From Ruegeria sp. Alg231-54 (GTDB lineage: Bacteria; Pseudomonadota; Alphaproteobacteria; Rhodobacterales; Rhodobacteraceae), in the NCBI RefSeq assembly GCF_900143525.1, contig NZ_FREZ01000015.1, positions 30,621 through 93,103 on the forward strand: a stretch of 62,483 bases of DNA. The letters are read 5' to 3'. Positions within the stretch are counted from its first letter, which is position 1, and every line of letters begins with the position of its first letter. The translations under genes were made by a program, and so were the position numbers. The notes under the pieces were generated by a model. That model made no database searches, was not told the DNA's origin, and was given only the letters and a program-made list of their open reading frames with translations. Positions 1 through 9,419 of the stretch are shown one piece after another.

Positions 1-645
1 CACGTAGTGCCCGAATGGCACCGAAATCTCTGTCCACCCCGACTGATGCTGGTATCGCTCAAAAAACGGTTGGCCAAGCCCTGGGACCCAGTCGGTGGCA
101 TAGATGTAGGTCCGCTTTGACAGCTCGGCTCCGCCGCTCACCAGTTGAATCGGTTGCTCAAATGTCTTGATTGGTTGGGCGACATTTCGGCGGTCCACCC
201 ACGCACAGTCTGCTCCATTCACCGAAAAAGCCTCCGCTGGGCCCGGCGCGACTTTGCCATCGACGGCACTATCACGAAGCCCTGCCGCGATATCCGCAGG
301 CAAAACATCCAAGGCCGCCTGCCCATCGTCCGGCACGAGCGCATCGAGGTACACAAGTGAGCGAATGTGGTCGGGCGCTTTATCCGCCACTCCGGTGACA
401 ACCATGCCGCCATAGCTATGACCGCACAAAACAATGTCAGAGAGTTCTTCGCACTTGATTACCCCTAGGACATCTTCGATATGCATGGCCAGATCGGTTT
501 CGTCACTCACGAGGTGAGCACGTTCACCCAACCCTGTCAGTGTCGGGGTGAAAACGTCGTGGCTCTCCTTGCGCAGAAGGGCGGCTACGCGAGCCCAGCA
601 CCATCCCCCTTGCCACGCTCCATGGACCAATACAAATGTCGCCAT
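1..645 (-). CDS. alpha/beta hydrolase, 3' end cut by window edge
   Basis: The minus-strand frame from ATG at 645 stays open for 215 codons to the window edge. It begins MATFVLVHGAWQGGWCW, the oxyanion-hole HGA region of alpha/beta hydrolases of the salicylate/methyl esterase (PF12697) type. The nucleophile elbow GHSYGG places the catalytic serine at residue 77. The catalytic His would fall near the visible end (PFGHYV), so only a few residues may be missing. The family hydrolyses small esters or amides in the cytoplasm; the substrate cannot be inferred here. It is divergent from the L,D-transpeptidase gene. The family assignment is firm, the specific function open. Confidence 0.85.
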   Translation of the reverse strand, partial: MATFVLVHGAWQGGWCWARVAALLRKESHDVFTPTLTGLGERAHLVSDETDLAMHIEDVLGVIKCEELSDIVLCGHSYGGMVVTGVADKAPDHIRSLVYLDALVPDDGQAALDVLPADIAAGLRDSAVDGKVAPGPAEAFSVNGADCAWVDRRNVAQPIKTFEQPIQLVSGGAELSKRTYIYATDWVPGLGQPFFERYQHQSGWTEISVPFGHYV

Positions 646-873
646 AACCCGCCCAACTCCGCCGATACTGTAATGACATTAGATTCAACAGGGCCGCCTC
701 GTCCACAGCATCGTTTGGACGTTCAGCGCCGATCCCCTGCATATACACACAGCTCTCGAACCCTCCAATCAAATGGCCATGCTAAAATCATAAATTACGA
801 TTTGATTATACATTATGTACGAGTATCCTCCCACATAGAGACAGCATATAGCGCGAAGCCGCAGGAGGTATTG

Positions 874-2499
874 GTGGGTCACGTTAAGTCGTTAGTCGCG
901 ATTTCGCTAACTGCATTGGTAACAATATTCCCCAACCCAAGTGTCGCAAACGAGATATCAGAGCAGATTGCTTCTCTACTCGGTGCCAAGTTGGACGTGA
1001 GTAGCACGCTACCTGACAGAAAGAGCTTGGATGCTGAAATCCTAGTGCCGCGTTTCTACGATGAGAGGGACTTCACTCCTGCGTGGACACGCGATGAATT
1101 GTCAGACGAACTCTTTGATGAGTTGGATAGTGCAATAGAACAGGGCTTCAGACCGGAAGATTTTGACTTAGCGGAGCTTCAAGCCGCATTTAAGGCCGCC
1201 CAAAGTGGGGATGTCTCTAATCAAGCATTGTTCGATATTCTGGCAACCGACGCTGCTGTGAAACTGGTTCATCATTTAGTGTTTGGGAAAGTCGACCCAA
1301 ATGCACTGGACGACGATTGGAACTTCTCAAAACCGGTAATTCAACAAGACCCAGCCGTTGTCCTAAATCAGTTTCTTCAAGGTGAAGGTTTTAGCGCGTT
1401 AATCGAACGCATCGATATCGACAATGCGCAATATACGATGCTTGTCGAAGCACTGAGTAAGTATAGGGCCATTGCTTTACAGGGCGGTTGGACCAATGTT
1501 TCGGATGAAACCGTTCTTAAACCAGAGATGGTGGACCCTGCTGTCGCTGAGCTGCGCGTAAGGCTGGCGGCAGAAGGCTACGTTGAAACAAGCAGTTCTT
1601 CTGAAGATGGCGAAAACGGCATAAATCCAGCTTGGGTTTACGACGATAAATTGTTGAAATTAGTCAAATCTTTTCAGAGTCGGCATGGGTTAGAAGCCGA
1701 TGGGGTCATTGGCGGTAAGACGTTCGCATCGCTAAACAAACCGGTGGAAGATCGCATTAACAAGCTGCGTCTCAGCTTGGAACGTGGCCGCTGGCTTATG
1801 CGGGAAGTCGACGACGAATTCGTGCTGGTGAACATTGCAGGAGCCCGCACATATTTGGTCACATCGGATGGCACGCTTTGGACCACTAGATCAATCACGG
1901 GGTCAGCCTATCGAAAGACCCCAGTGTTCCGAGACGAAATCAAGTACATGGAATTCAATCCCACCTGGACCGTTCCCGCCTCGATTTTTCGTAAAGACAA
2001 ACTTTCGCGCATCCGCAAGGATCCAGCCTATCTGACACGCAACAACTATGTCGTTCGGAACAAGGATGGCAAGACAATCCCCGCAAACGCTGTAAACTGG
2101 GGGGCGAAGAACCCCGGCGTGACCCTGGTTCAGCAGCCGGGCCCAGACAATGCGCTGGGTTTGGTTAAGTTCATGTTTCCAAACAAATATGCTGTATACT
2201 TGCACGACACAAACGACAAAACCCTTTTTGACCGAAACGAGAGAAATCTCAGTTCCGGCTGCGTTCGCCTTGAGTATCCGTTCGAGTTCGCGAGCCTTCT
2301 GATGGAGGGAGAGCCAGATTGGAGCCGACAGAAGATGCAGTCCATTTTGGATAGCGGAAAGACGACGCGCGTTGATCTACCTGAGCCAATGCCAGTTCTT
2401 TTGACATATTGGACAGCGTGGGTCGAAGACGGGGTCGTTCATTTCCGCGAGGACCCATACGAGCGGGATGCTCGTATCCTGGCGGCTTTGGACCGATGA
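874..2499 (+). CDS. L,D-transpeptidase, YcbB type, secreted
   Basis: A periplasmic peptidoglycan cross-linking enzyme of about 541 residues. A reading frame runs much further upstream, but I choose GTG 874: it has AGGAGG five bases upstream and opens directly into a signal peptide (KSLVAISLTALVTIFPNPSVA). A scaffold domain comes first, then a peptidoglycan-binding repeat at about 257-290 (FQSRHGLEADGVIGG), then the YkuD catalytic domain. The catalytic motif SSGCVRLE puts the nucleophile at Cys463, with the conserved His in YLHDTND upstream. The family makes 3-3 (mDAP-mDAP) cross-links. It stands alone, with no obvious operon partner. Confidence 0.9.
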   Translation: MGHVKSLVAISLTALVTIFPNPSVANEISEQIASLLGAKLDVSSTLPDRKSLDAEILVPRFYDERDFTPAWTRDELSDELFDELDSAIEQGFRPEDFDLAELQAAFKAAQSGDVSNQALFDILATDAAVKLVHHLVFGKVDPNALDDDWNFSKPVIQQDPAVVLNQFLQGEGFSALIERIDIDNAQYTMLVEALSKYRAIALQGGWTNVSDETVLKPEMVDPAVAELRVRLAAEGYVETSSSSEDGENGINPAWVYDDKLLKLVKSFQSRHGLEADGVIGGKTFASLNKPVEDRINKLRLSLERGRWLMREVDDEFVLVNIAGARTYLVTSDGTLWTTRSITGSAYRKTPVFRDEIKYMEFNPTWTVPASIFRKDKLSRIRKDPAYLTRNNYVVRNKDGKTIPANAVNWGAKNPGVTLVQQPGPDNALGLVKFMFPNKYAVYLHDTNDKTLFDRNERNLSSGCVRLEYPFEFASLLMEGEPDWSRQKMQSILDSGKTTRVDLPEPMPVLLTYWTAWVEDGVVHFREDPYERDARILAALDR

Positions 2500-2611
2500 G
2501 CACGAAATGCGCGGCGCGCGCGAACCGAATTATGTGCCCATCTAGTCCAGCAGATTGGCGAACGCCGAATTGCAGATAGACAAAACGGCGTAGGCGACGA
2601 CAGGGGGATGC

Positions 2612-5353
2612 ATGAGGACTTGGCTGTTTAGAACAATTGGGATTGTCGTACTACTTGTGTTTGCAACAATCGCACTTGTTTGGTTGCTACTTGCTGCGCC
2701 GCTTTTCTCGGAGATGCGACGTGACCTGGTCGAAAAAGTCCTTTCTGAACAAATCGGACAACCGATTGTAGTCAACGACGATGTAAGTGTCGCGCTTGGA
2801 CGCATCACCCACATTTACGTCGGTGGTTTGGTTATCCCGAGCCAATCAATGCCGGAAACATCTCTTGCAGAATTGAACCTTCTGGAACTGGAATTGGATG
2901 TTGCCGCTTTGGCCAATCGTCGTCTGCACTTTGACAACCTCGTCGTTGACGGTCTCCAGGCGAATTTCCTTACAGCTGCTGACGGCACTACAAGTTGGCG
3001 AAAAGGCCGACCGACGCCAAAACCTGAACCCGAAAACGCCACGGAAGAGGACAATCAAGAGGCTATAGCTGAGACAGGCGGGTCCAATGAGGGCGACCCA
3101 GAAGGTAGCGGGATCCTCTCATTCCTTAGCGACAAGAATGTAGCTTTCACATCCATTGGGTTGAACATTGATGATCAAACTTCTGGCTTTTCGTTCGTGT
3201 TTGACCTCCAGTCTCTCGCTCTGGAACAGGTAGATAAAGGGCAAAGAACAAAGGTCTCGGGGACAGGTTCCGTCAACAATCAAAGTTTCGAAATCGAGGG
3301 TGACTATCCTCATAGCGCACCGTTTACGACGCGCGCCAATTTTGGCGAAATGACGGTGAGCTACGACGGCGAACCATTTTCGGAAAGCGAGGGAGGCGGC
3401 TATCGTGCCATCTTGCAGATGGACACTGGTGAGTTCGGTGACTTTCTTGAAGTCATTGGGCTGGAGCGAGTTCTGGAAGGGAATGGCCAGTTGCAAGCAG
3501 AGCTTGTTTCTCAGGATGCTCTGAAAATCGAAACCTTTACGACCACCGTAAACCTTGAGGACGGACAGCAACTTACAGCAGATGGATCGATAGAAGACCT
3601 CTACACAGCTCGGGGCGTTGATCTGCTATTCGACGCGCGGCTTTATCCTGAGGGGCAGCCGCCGAACGCAGCAAAGAGTTTCCAGGAGCTGAAGTTCACA
3701 GCCTTTGAAATGCACATGGTAGGATCACTTGCGTCTTTCGAGTTCGAGAAACTTCTGTTCCAAACTAACGCATTTGATCAAGGCCTGGACGTGATCGGGC
3801 CAGCCTCTATCGAACGCATTCGCCGCATGCCCGATGGTCGGCTTGCGATGCTGGGCATCGCCTTACAGGCTGGACCCATTGCGGACCCAATTCTAAAGGC
3901 CGACGGCGAAATTCTCGACCTGCTTCAGCTTCAGGACGTGACTTTCGAAGGCACACTCAACGGGCCGGCCAAATTGATTTTGCCAAATATGGATGAAGAT
4001 TTTGTCGATCAGCTAGGTGGCATAAATGCCGACTTCAGCTTGTCCAATGAAGGAGGGCCTGTTTCGCTCAACAGGTTTAATGCAACCACCTATGGCACAG
4101 ATATTTGGGCGCTTGACCTCGCGCTATCGGTCAGCGAATTGAAAGGGCTGTCAGGCCTTGATTTTGACGTGGAACTGGATGTCAGCGACGGAGCTAGTTT
4201 TCTGACTGCGCTTAAATTGCAACCTGTCGAGATTGGCGCACTTGCCGTCGATGCAGTGACGTCGAAGCAGGGCGAGGACTTCACTGCCTCAATCGAGTTT
4301 GAAGCCGGTTCGTCACACCTTCTGGCCGCTTTGGATGCAAAATTTCCCGAGGGCGCTTCTGTAATTCGCGGAAACGTTGCGAGTAAAAGGCTCGATTTAA
4401 ACGATCTAAAAAACCTGACCGCTACGCTGGACCAGCTTAAAAGCTTGGTAGGCGACGCTTCAAAAGATCCTGAAACCGACGTACAGCCCTTGGTTCTACC
4501 GAAGGAAACCAACGTACAGCCCCTGGTTTTACCAAAGGAGAAAGGAAAGCCAGCCGATCTTCTGGATGTGCAGCGCGTACTGAGAGAGGCTGACGTCGAG
4601 GTACAGATCGACTTTAAGGAGATTGTTGGCCAACAAGGCGTAACTTCTGTTTCCAGCCAATTGTCTGCAAAAGAAGGGACCGTAGATTTTGGCCCGCTCC
4701 AGATGGCTTATGGCGGTAGAAACTTCAGCCTACGGGCAGTGATGGATCTGATTGACTCACCTGATTGGCTCTCCTTGTCGGGGTCAACCTCAGGATGGGA
4801 ATTCGGAGAGATTCTCGATGAACTGGGTATCGGGATAGATGCATATGGGCTATTGAGTGGTGAGTTCAACGTTTCAGGCAATACCGCGTCTGGCAAAGCG
4901 TTTGTGAATTCCATGCGCGGCACTGCTTCTTTATCGATGTCACAAGGCTATGTCAGCACCAGCCTTCTGGAGTTGGCAGGGCTTGGTATTTTCCCATGGC
5001 TGTTTTCAGAGGAACTCCGTCAAGGTTACACGGACATAACATGCGTTGTGGCACCAATTAGCATCGAAGCCGGCCGGGTAAGCTCAGACTCCATCGTGGT
5101 TGAAACGGGTTCTGTTCAATTGGTGGCCAAGGGCCAAGTGGATTGGGTCAAAGATTTCATTGCGATCAGGGCAGAACCCCGTCGAGTTGGCAAACCGTTA
5201 TCCCGTAGCGCGTGGCCGTTTGATGTGACTGGCCAACTTTCGTCACCGAAGTTCAAGTTGGATGTGGGTGGATCCAGAAACAAGGCTCCGGAAGGTGCTG
5301 ATGCGATGCCAGCAGACAGGCAACCGTGCGTGCCAGACATGAATCAGCTTTAA
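2612..5353 (+). CDS. AsmA family protein
   Basis: A 913-residue inner-membrane-anchored protein. One N-terminal transmembrane segment (about 7-29) is followed by the AsmA signature region (SEMRRDLVEKVLSEQIGQP) and a long beta-rich periplasmic part. The C-terminal AsmA-like domain contains GTASLSMSQGYVSTSLLELAG. AsmA/TamB-like proteins are thought to bridge the envelope and move phospholipid to the outer membrane. Residues 621-642 are an 11-residue motif repeated in tandem (TDVQPLVLPKE, TNVQPLVLPKE), encoded by a 33-bp duplication. An ATG four bases upstream of the chosen start is in another frame. It lies 112 bases after the transpeptidase gene on the same strand, so co-transcription of two envelope genes is possible. 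Confidence 0.85.
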   Translation: MRTWLFRTIGIVVLLVFATIALVWLLLAAPLFSEMRRDLVEKVLSEQIGQPIVVNDDVSVALGRITHIYVGGLVIPSQSMPETSLAELNLLELELDVAALANRRLHFDNLVVDGLQANFLTAADGTTSWRKGRPTPKPEPENATEEDNQEAIAETGGSNEGDPEGSGILSFLSDKNVAFTSIGLNIDDQTSGFSFVFDLQSLALEQVDKGQRTKVSGTGSVNNQSFEIEGDYPHSAPFTTRANFGEMTVSYDGEPFSESEGGGYRAILQMDTGEFGDFLEVIGLERVLEGNGQLQAELVSQDALKIETFTTTVNLEDGQQLTADGSIEDLYTARGVDLLFDARLYPEGQPPNAAKSFQELKFTAFEMHMVGSLASFEFEKLLFQTNAFDQGLDVIGPASIERIRRMPDGRLAMLGIALQAGPIADPILKADGEILDLLQLQDVTFEGTLNGPAKLILPNMDEDFVDQLGGINADFSLSNEGGPVSLNRFNATTYGTDIWALDLALSVSELKGLSGLDFDVELDVSDGASFLTALKLQPVEIGALAVDAVTSKQGEDFTASIEFEAGSSHLLAALDAKFPEGASVIRGNVASKRLDLNDLKNLTATLDQLKSLVGDASKDPETDVQPLVLPKETNVQPLVLPKEKGKPADLLDVQRVLREADVEVQIDFKEIVGQQGVTSVSSQLSAKEGTVDFGPLQMAYGGRNFSLRAVMDLIDSPDWLSLSGSTSGWEFGEILDELGIGIDAYGLLSGEFNVSGNTASGKAFVNSMRGTASLSMSQGYVSTSLLELAGLGIFPWLFSEELRQGYTDITCVVAPISIEAGRVSSDSIVVETGSVQLVAKGQVDWVKDFIAIRAEPRRVGKPLSRSAWPFDVTGQLSSPKFKLDVGGSRNKAPEGADAMPADRQPCVPDMNQL
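4472..4537 (+). repeat. 33-bp tandem duplication inside the asmA-like gene
   Basis: Two adjacent 33-base units (4472-4504 and 4505-4537) differ at only a few positions and keep the frame. They duplicate the peptide (T/T)(D/N)VQPLVLPKE in a Pro-rich linker, which suggests recent slippage or duplication in a structurally tolerant segment. Confidence 0.9.
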
Positions 5354-5367
5354 TAGTCGGTCACGAC

Positions 5368-5868
5368 CTAGTTCTTGAGTGGTTCAGGCTGTTCTGCCTG
5401 ACATGCCAAAACGGCCTCGATGGCTTTTGAGGACCCACTCAGATCAAGTTCTACTTCAGCCCCACTTTCACCAATTATCGTGACGCTTTGGCGTTTCCCG
5501 AATTCGGTTACAAACGCAGGGTTGTCGAAAAAGGCATACCCCCCGGGGACGCCATTTTTAAAAACACCTACGGCTTCGCCTTCAAACTTTGCGTCACCAA
5601 AATCGAAGTTCACGATACCGGTTGATCCGTCCTCAATCTGAACCCAGGCCGGATTGTAAGCGGCGAAGAAACCGCCAGCCTGATTGGGCGCGACGCCAAT
5701 CTCAACTGTCATGTCGCCTTCGAAGGGCTTCCAAGCGAGACAGCCATTTCCCTTCTCGGGGTCGATTAGAATTGTCCAGTCGCCGGTTCCACCCCACCGC
5801 TCCATACCTGCGGCAAGAGCGCCACTCGCGAGAAGCGTTACTATTGCGGTAAATGTCCAATTGATCAT
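5368..5868 (-). CDS. small secreted protein, unknown function
   Basis: About 166 residues from ATG 5868 (MINWTFTAIVTLLASGALAAG), which gives a clean signal peptide; an in-frame ATG four codons upstream is also possible. The mature part is beta-rich (WTILIDPEKGNGCLAWKPF) and ends in a region like the tail of invasion-associated-locus-B-type proteins (SSKAIEAVLACQ). It has two cysteines, one early and one late, that could form a disulphide. It converges with the AsmA-like gene and has no informative neighbours. I do not assign a function. Confidence 0.7.
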   Translation of the reverse strand: MINWTFTAIVTLLASGALAAGMERWGGTGDWTILIDPEKGNGCLAWKPFEGDMTVEIGVAPNQAGGFFAAYNPAWVQIEDGSTGIVNFDFGDAKFEGEAVGVFKNGVPGGYAFFDNPAFVTEFGKRQSVTIIGESGAEVELDLSGSSKAIEAVLACQAEQPEPLKN

Positions 5869-5992
5869 CTGGAACCCCAAAACGTTCTGAAAATTATTGC
5901 ATTAATCCTACCCATTGCTCTGGATCAATCAAACTAATCCGACAACCTGCAGGGGCCGGGTTAAATGGACCCAGAGTGGACTTGGTATTCTT

Positions 5993-6634
5993 TTACTTCG
6001 CTATATGAGCAAGCTTTCCATCCCATTCCTCAGTGGGAATCTTAGGGCTTGGCGGGTCAGCCATGTAGGACGGTGTCATAATTTGCGTACCGTTCTCGTT
6101 GAACACTTCCACGATATTTTGGTGTAGATCAGACAGAATCTTAGGCAAACTCGACCCTCGAGACGTGTATGCGTTAATCTCGTAATTGATGGAATAGTCA
6201 GCCAACTGTGTCCAAAGTACAAATGGCTCCGGGTTTTTCTTCAAACTCTGTGTGCGATGAGCCGCCTCTATCAACATTGCCGTGATTTTTTTTGGCGGCT
6301 CCTCGTACCCGATCCCGACCGTCGTGTGAACGAGAAGGCCTCGACCATCGACTTTTCGCGAATAATTCACGACCTCTGAGTTCAACAACTGAGCGTTTGG
6401 AATACTGATCATTTCGTTTTTGATGGACTTGATAAGTGTTTCCATGAGCTTGATTTCGGTTACGTCCCCAATCTTGTCTCCGACCATTATTCGATCACCA
6501 ACATTCGTGCTGCGCCGATAGATGACAAACAGACCTGCCATCATGTTCGATACAACTGTGTTAGATCCCAACGAGACCATGATACCGGCAAGAATTGTCA
6601 GGCCTTGAAACGCCCGGGAACCTGAGCCCGGAAT
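5993..6634 (-). pseudogene. truncated MscS-family mechanosensitive channel
   Basis: The C-terminal half of a small-conductance mechanosensitive channel. The pore-lining helix region (IPGSGSRAFQGLTILAGIM, then VSLGSNTVVSNMMAGLF) is followed by the beta domain (VGDRIMVGDKIGDVTEI, FVLWTQLADYSINYEIN). The recognisable frame starts at about 6634, directly after an in-frame TAA, and the N-terminal transmembrane segments are absent upstream. The longest ATG-started frame begins at 6580, inside the pore helix, so it could not make a normal channel. The intact C-terminus with a missing head points to a deletion or insertion scar, consistent with the transposase fragment nearby. Confidence 0.75.
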
Positions 6635-6890
6635 TTATGGGCAGCCGTGTGAGGTAAAGCTCAACGTGGCGAAAGCACGATTGTTGAAGAGACATCGCAA
6701 AGCAAGCACAGAGCCACTTATGATTGGCTTGTCCGTGAGCAGGAGTCTTTAGCGAAAACAGCGAATGGTCCAATGTCGACTTCGCTAAAATACTATTCCT
6801 GTCCGTCGTCAGCGCTTATGGGTCCAAATAGGGCGATTTGATAAGAGAGATTTGTTGGCTCATCAGTATCCACTGAGGAGTGGGACATAA
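6635..6890. other. non-coding stretch in a decayed patch
   Basis: I see no gene here. The only open frames are short and resemble nothing recognisable. The stretch lies between the beheaded MscS gene and the transposase remnant, so it is probably rearrangement debris. Confidence 0.4.
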
Positions 6891-7055
6891 GATATCCAAC
6901 CAAAAGCTTTGGCGAGAAGCTTGCAGAAATTCGCCGCCGTCCATTCCTCCGTTCACAACCATTTCAATCAGGAACGCCACCTCTACTCACGAGAAAACTT
7001 TAAGCTGAACCGAAGCGCCGCTCTTGCCGAGTGGCGCGAACTGGGCGCGGGATAA
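6891..7055 (+). pseudogene. C-terminal fragment of IS6-type transposase
   Basis: The frame directly after an in-frame TAA at 6888 reads SLQKFAAVHSSVHNHFNQER and later RSAALAEWREL, ending at TAA 7053. This matches, from memory, the end of IS6-family DDE transposases common in Rhodobacteraceae. Only about 54 codons remain; the catalytic DDE part is missing. I found no flanking terminal repeats. It marks a decayed insertion site beside the truncated channel gene. Confidence 0.7.
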
Positions 7056-7195
7056 AGGACAGCGTTACTGGCCTAACAGAGACGAGTTCGAATCCGTCTG
7101 ACAGCACCGCCATTACACTCTGAATCGGTCGTAATCGCGAACTCATTTGTTGCCGATAATGCGCGACGTTTTTTGTCCGACGCGTGCGGTCCGGG
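7056..7195. other. non-coding gap after the transposase remnant
   Basis: No gene seen. It holds a short tRNA-like tail (GTTCGAATCC near 7087 and a CCA at 7111) that does not fold into a proper T-arm. It also holds the downstream flank of the nos operon. Confidence 0.4.
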
Positions 7196-8089
7196 TTAGA
7201 CTTTCATCTCTAGTCGCGCATCTTGGAAACGGTTCAGAACGTTTGGCAGATCTTTGTCAGACAGTGCGCACAGGGCCGTTGAAAGTCCATCGGCAAGCGC
7301 TGCAGAATTTGCAGATACCGACAAAACCCGGCGCGCTGGTGTTTGCCCGGTGGGGCTGAGGATGTGACCGTGAGCGTCAGTCAGCATCAGGTTACCGGAA
7401 TCAGAGGTCGCAACAGCTCGGTCGCACAGAGAGATACGCTTTGTGATCTGACTTTCGACGCCTGCCAAACCGACTTGCCAATCGCTCCCATCGTGACGTT
7501 GTCCCAGGGCCACGACTTCCCCCATATCGACCAAAACGTCTTGTAGCCCCTTTGATCTGAGCAGGGCAGCGATGCGATCTGTGATTGCCCCTTGCGCTAC
7601 TCCATTCAGAGTCAGCGCCGAATGGCCGGGATAGGGCAGGCGCACGGCATCACTGTTAGCCGAGACCTTGTTCCATCCGATGGTTTTCCGGGCGGTAACG
7701 GTGTCGGTACCACTTACCAAAGCAGTCCATAAAGGTTGGATTGTTGGGTCGAATGCGCCCCCGGAATTCTCGTGCAAAACCGTGCACAGGCTGAACAGGT
7801 CCAACATCTCGGGTGCCGGATGCGACAGATACCCGTCGCGGTTCAGGCGTGAGAGTTGGGAATCCGGGCGGTACAGGCTGAAGATATCCTCAAGCCGTGT
7901 GACTTCTACTTCGATGGCGGCAAAAATCGGTCGGGCTTGGACATCTGTCAGACCGACCAAATGCATGCTTGCCGGTGCGCCCAACGCGGAACCGCGCCAC
8001 CGTGCCGCTGTAGCAGGGCTAGCGATTGCAGGGCAGGTCGCGCTTGCAGCCGAGATGGTCAGAAACCGGCGGCGGGACAGAAAGGTCAT
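7196..8089 (-). CDS. nosX: NosX, ApbE-type FAD:protein FMN transferase
   Basis: 297 residues. An N-terminal twin-arginine signal (SRRRFLTISAA) sends it to the periplasm folded. The body is ApbE-like: LEDIFSLYRPDSQLSRLNR, GGAFDPTIQPLW and LNGVAQGAITDRIA (substrate-contact region). ApbE enzymes attach FMN to a threonine of partner proteins; NosX is held to flavinylate NosR, which matures the electron path to N2O reductase. It is the last gene of the nos operon and overlaps nosL by 4 bases (ATGA), implying translational coupling. Assignment rests on family and position. Confidence 0.92.
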   Translation of the reverse strand: MTFLSRRRFLTISAASATCPAIASPATAARWRGSALGAPASMHLVGLTDVQARPIFAAIEVEVTRLEDIFSLYRPDSQLSRLNRDGYLSHPAPEMLDLFSLCTVLHENSGGAFDPTIQPLWTALVSGTDTVTARKTIGWNKVSANSDAVRLPYPGHSALTLNGVAQGAITDRIAALLRSKGLQDVLVDMGEVVALGQRHDGSDWQVGLAGVESQITKRISLCDRAVATSDSGNLMLTDAHGHILSPTGQTPARRVLSVSANSAALADGLSTALCALSDKDLPNVLNRFQDARLEMKV

Positions 8090-8601
8090 GCGGGTGTCTC
8101 CAGTAGTAAGCCCAGATCGACCGGGCCTAGCACCTCGGAATCAGGGATCTCGGACAAGGGCAGGGCGGCACCGCCATACTGATCGATGAATGATGCGGCA
8201 TCGTCTGAGTTGGAAAACGGCACCACCTCACGCGCACCCATGCCCCCTGCCACGTTGGAGCCGACAACAAATGTCGCGCCGTCGGCGTCGATCCAATTCG
8301 AGATGCCCGGCTGACGCCAGTTGGTTGCAACGCTCATATCGCTGACATAGACGGCGGTGATATCAGCGTCCCGTTCGGGGCTTTTGAGATAGGCTACCAT
8401 GTCCCGCACCTGCGCAAAAAACAGCGGCGTGGGGTATCCTTCCAGGTGGATTTGCCCTTTGGGTCCGCCATGCTCGGCAATGCTCATTTGACAGAAGAAG
8501 CTCAGCGCATCGGGAGTCAGATCAACCGGGCCGGGGGCAACGGCGACCTCCTCCTTGCAAGCCGTCAAGGCAATCAGCGCAATCAGCGCAAGACGTTTCA
8601 T
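8086..8601 (-). CDS. nosL: NosL copper chaperone lipoprotein
   Basis: 171 residues with a lipoprotein signal (LIALIALTACKEE; Cys15 would be lipidated). The motif FFCQMSIAEHGGPKGQI carries the Cys-x-Met pair typical of NosL Cu(I) binding. NosL delivers copper for assembly of the CuZ centre of N2O reductase, working with the NosDFY complex in the periplasm. It overlaps nosY and nosX by 4 bases on either side. Confidence 0.93.
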   Translation of the reverse strand: MKRLALIALIALTACKEEVAVAPGPVDLTPDALSFFCQMSIAEHGGPKGQIHLEGYPTPLFFAQVRDMVAYLKSPERDADITAVYVSDMSVATNWRQPGISNWIDADGATFVVGSNVAGGMGAREVVPFSNSDDAASFIDQYGGAALPLSEIPDSEVLGPVDLGLLLETPA

Positions 8602-9419
8602 GGTTCAACCCTCCGGAAGGCTGCACGGGCAAGGGCAAAGCCCAGTACCGGCCAGATCAGCAGCGAGGCGGGCGCGGCCCAGACCGGCAGCGCCTGCGCG
8701 GCCCCGGTCATGCCTGACGCCATCGCGACGCCCTCGGTCGCGGCGATGTTCCACAAACGAAATGCGTCGGCCGGGTTGGCCACCATCACCCATGGAAAGA
8801 CGGATTGGGTGAAGGTGCCGCCCTTGTCCATGACCACGGCTCCCAACAAGCCAAGATCATAGAGGACGACAAAGACCAGCCAGAGCCCGGCCGACAGACC
8901 TGCCGCCGCAGTAGCGCCCCTTGCCAGAGCAGACAGCAGGTATCCCTGCGCCAGAAAGACGGCGCCTAGCAGGATGGATGTGAGGATGAGACGGACCAGA
9001 GCCAGCAGGCTTTCTGGACCAGCGCCACCAAACCATGCGGCCACTGCACCTGCGGTTCCAAAACCGACGGTCATGGCAAAAGCCAATGCCGCCAGATGGG
9101 CGGTGAATTTGCCCAGCATGATTTCTCCGCGCCCGGCGGGGTAGGATAGCAACAACGACAGGCTGCCCCGGTCCACGTCGCCTGCGATGGCGTCGAAAGC
9201 GATCATCAGCGCCAGCAGCGGCGCAAGATAGACCGAAAGCGTGGTCATCGAGGCGACCGAGACGGTCAGCATATCGACGCCCAGCGTGCCGGTCGGCGCG
9301 CTGCCTGCAAAGGTCAGGGCCAAGGCGAACAGCACCATGATCAGCGTGGCCATCAACAGCCAGCGGTTGCGGCGCAGGATCAACATTTCGGTGCGGGTGA
9401 TGGCGAGGAAGCGGGTCAT
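8598..9419 (-). CDS. nosY: NosY, ABC permease of the NosDFY complex
   Basis: 273 residues, strongly hydrophobic with about six transmembrane segments, in the ABC-2 permease fold (GDVDRGSLSLLLSYPAGRGE early in the protein). It forms the membrane part of NosDFY, which uses ATP to remodel NosD so that NosL can load copper or sulphide for CuZ assembly. Start codon and stop overlap the neighbours by 4 bases, so nosF-nosY-nosL are tightly coupled. Confidence 0.92.
   Translation of the reverse strand: MTRFLAITRTEMLILRRNRWLLMATLIMVLFALALTFAGSAPTGTLGVDMLTVSVASMTTLSVYLAPLLALMIAFDAIAGDVDRGSLSLLLSYPAGRGEIMLGKFTAHLAALAFAMTVGFGTAGAVAAWFGGAGPESLLALVRLILTSILLGAVFLAQGYLLSALARGATAAAGLSAGLWLVFVVLYDLGLLGAVVMDKGGTFTQSVFPWVMVANPADAFRLWNIAATEGVAMASGMTGAAQALPVWAAPASLLIWPVLGFALARAAFRRVEP

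Noticed and set aside
481..873. Long upstream extension of the L,D-transpeptidase frame
   Set aside because: It overlaps the divergent hydrolase and has no RBS; GTG 874 has AGGAGG and opens into a signal peptide.
7016..7113. tRNA-like segment (GCCGAGTGG D-arm-like string, GTTCGAATCC and CCA)
   Set aside because: GCCGAGTGG is explained by the transposase frame (AEW codons), and the T-arm-like part has no 5-bp stem with a 7-base loop. No acceptor pairing is found.
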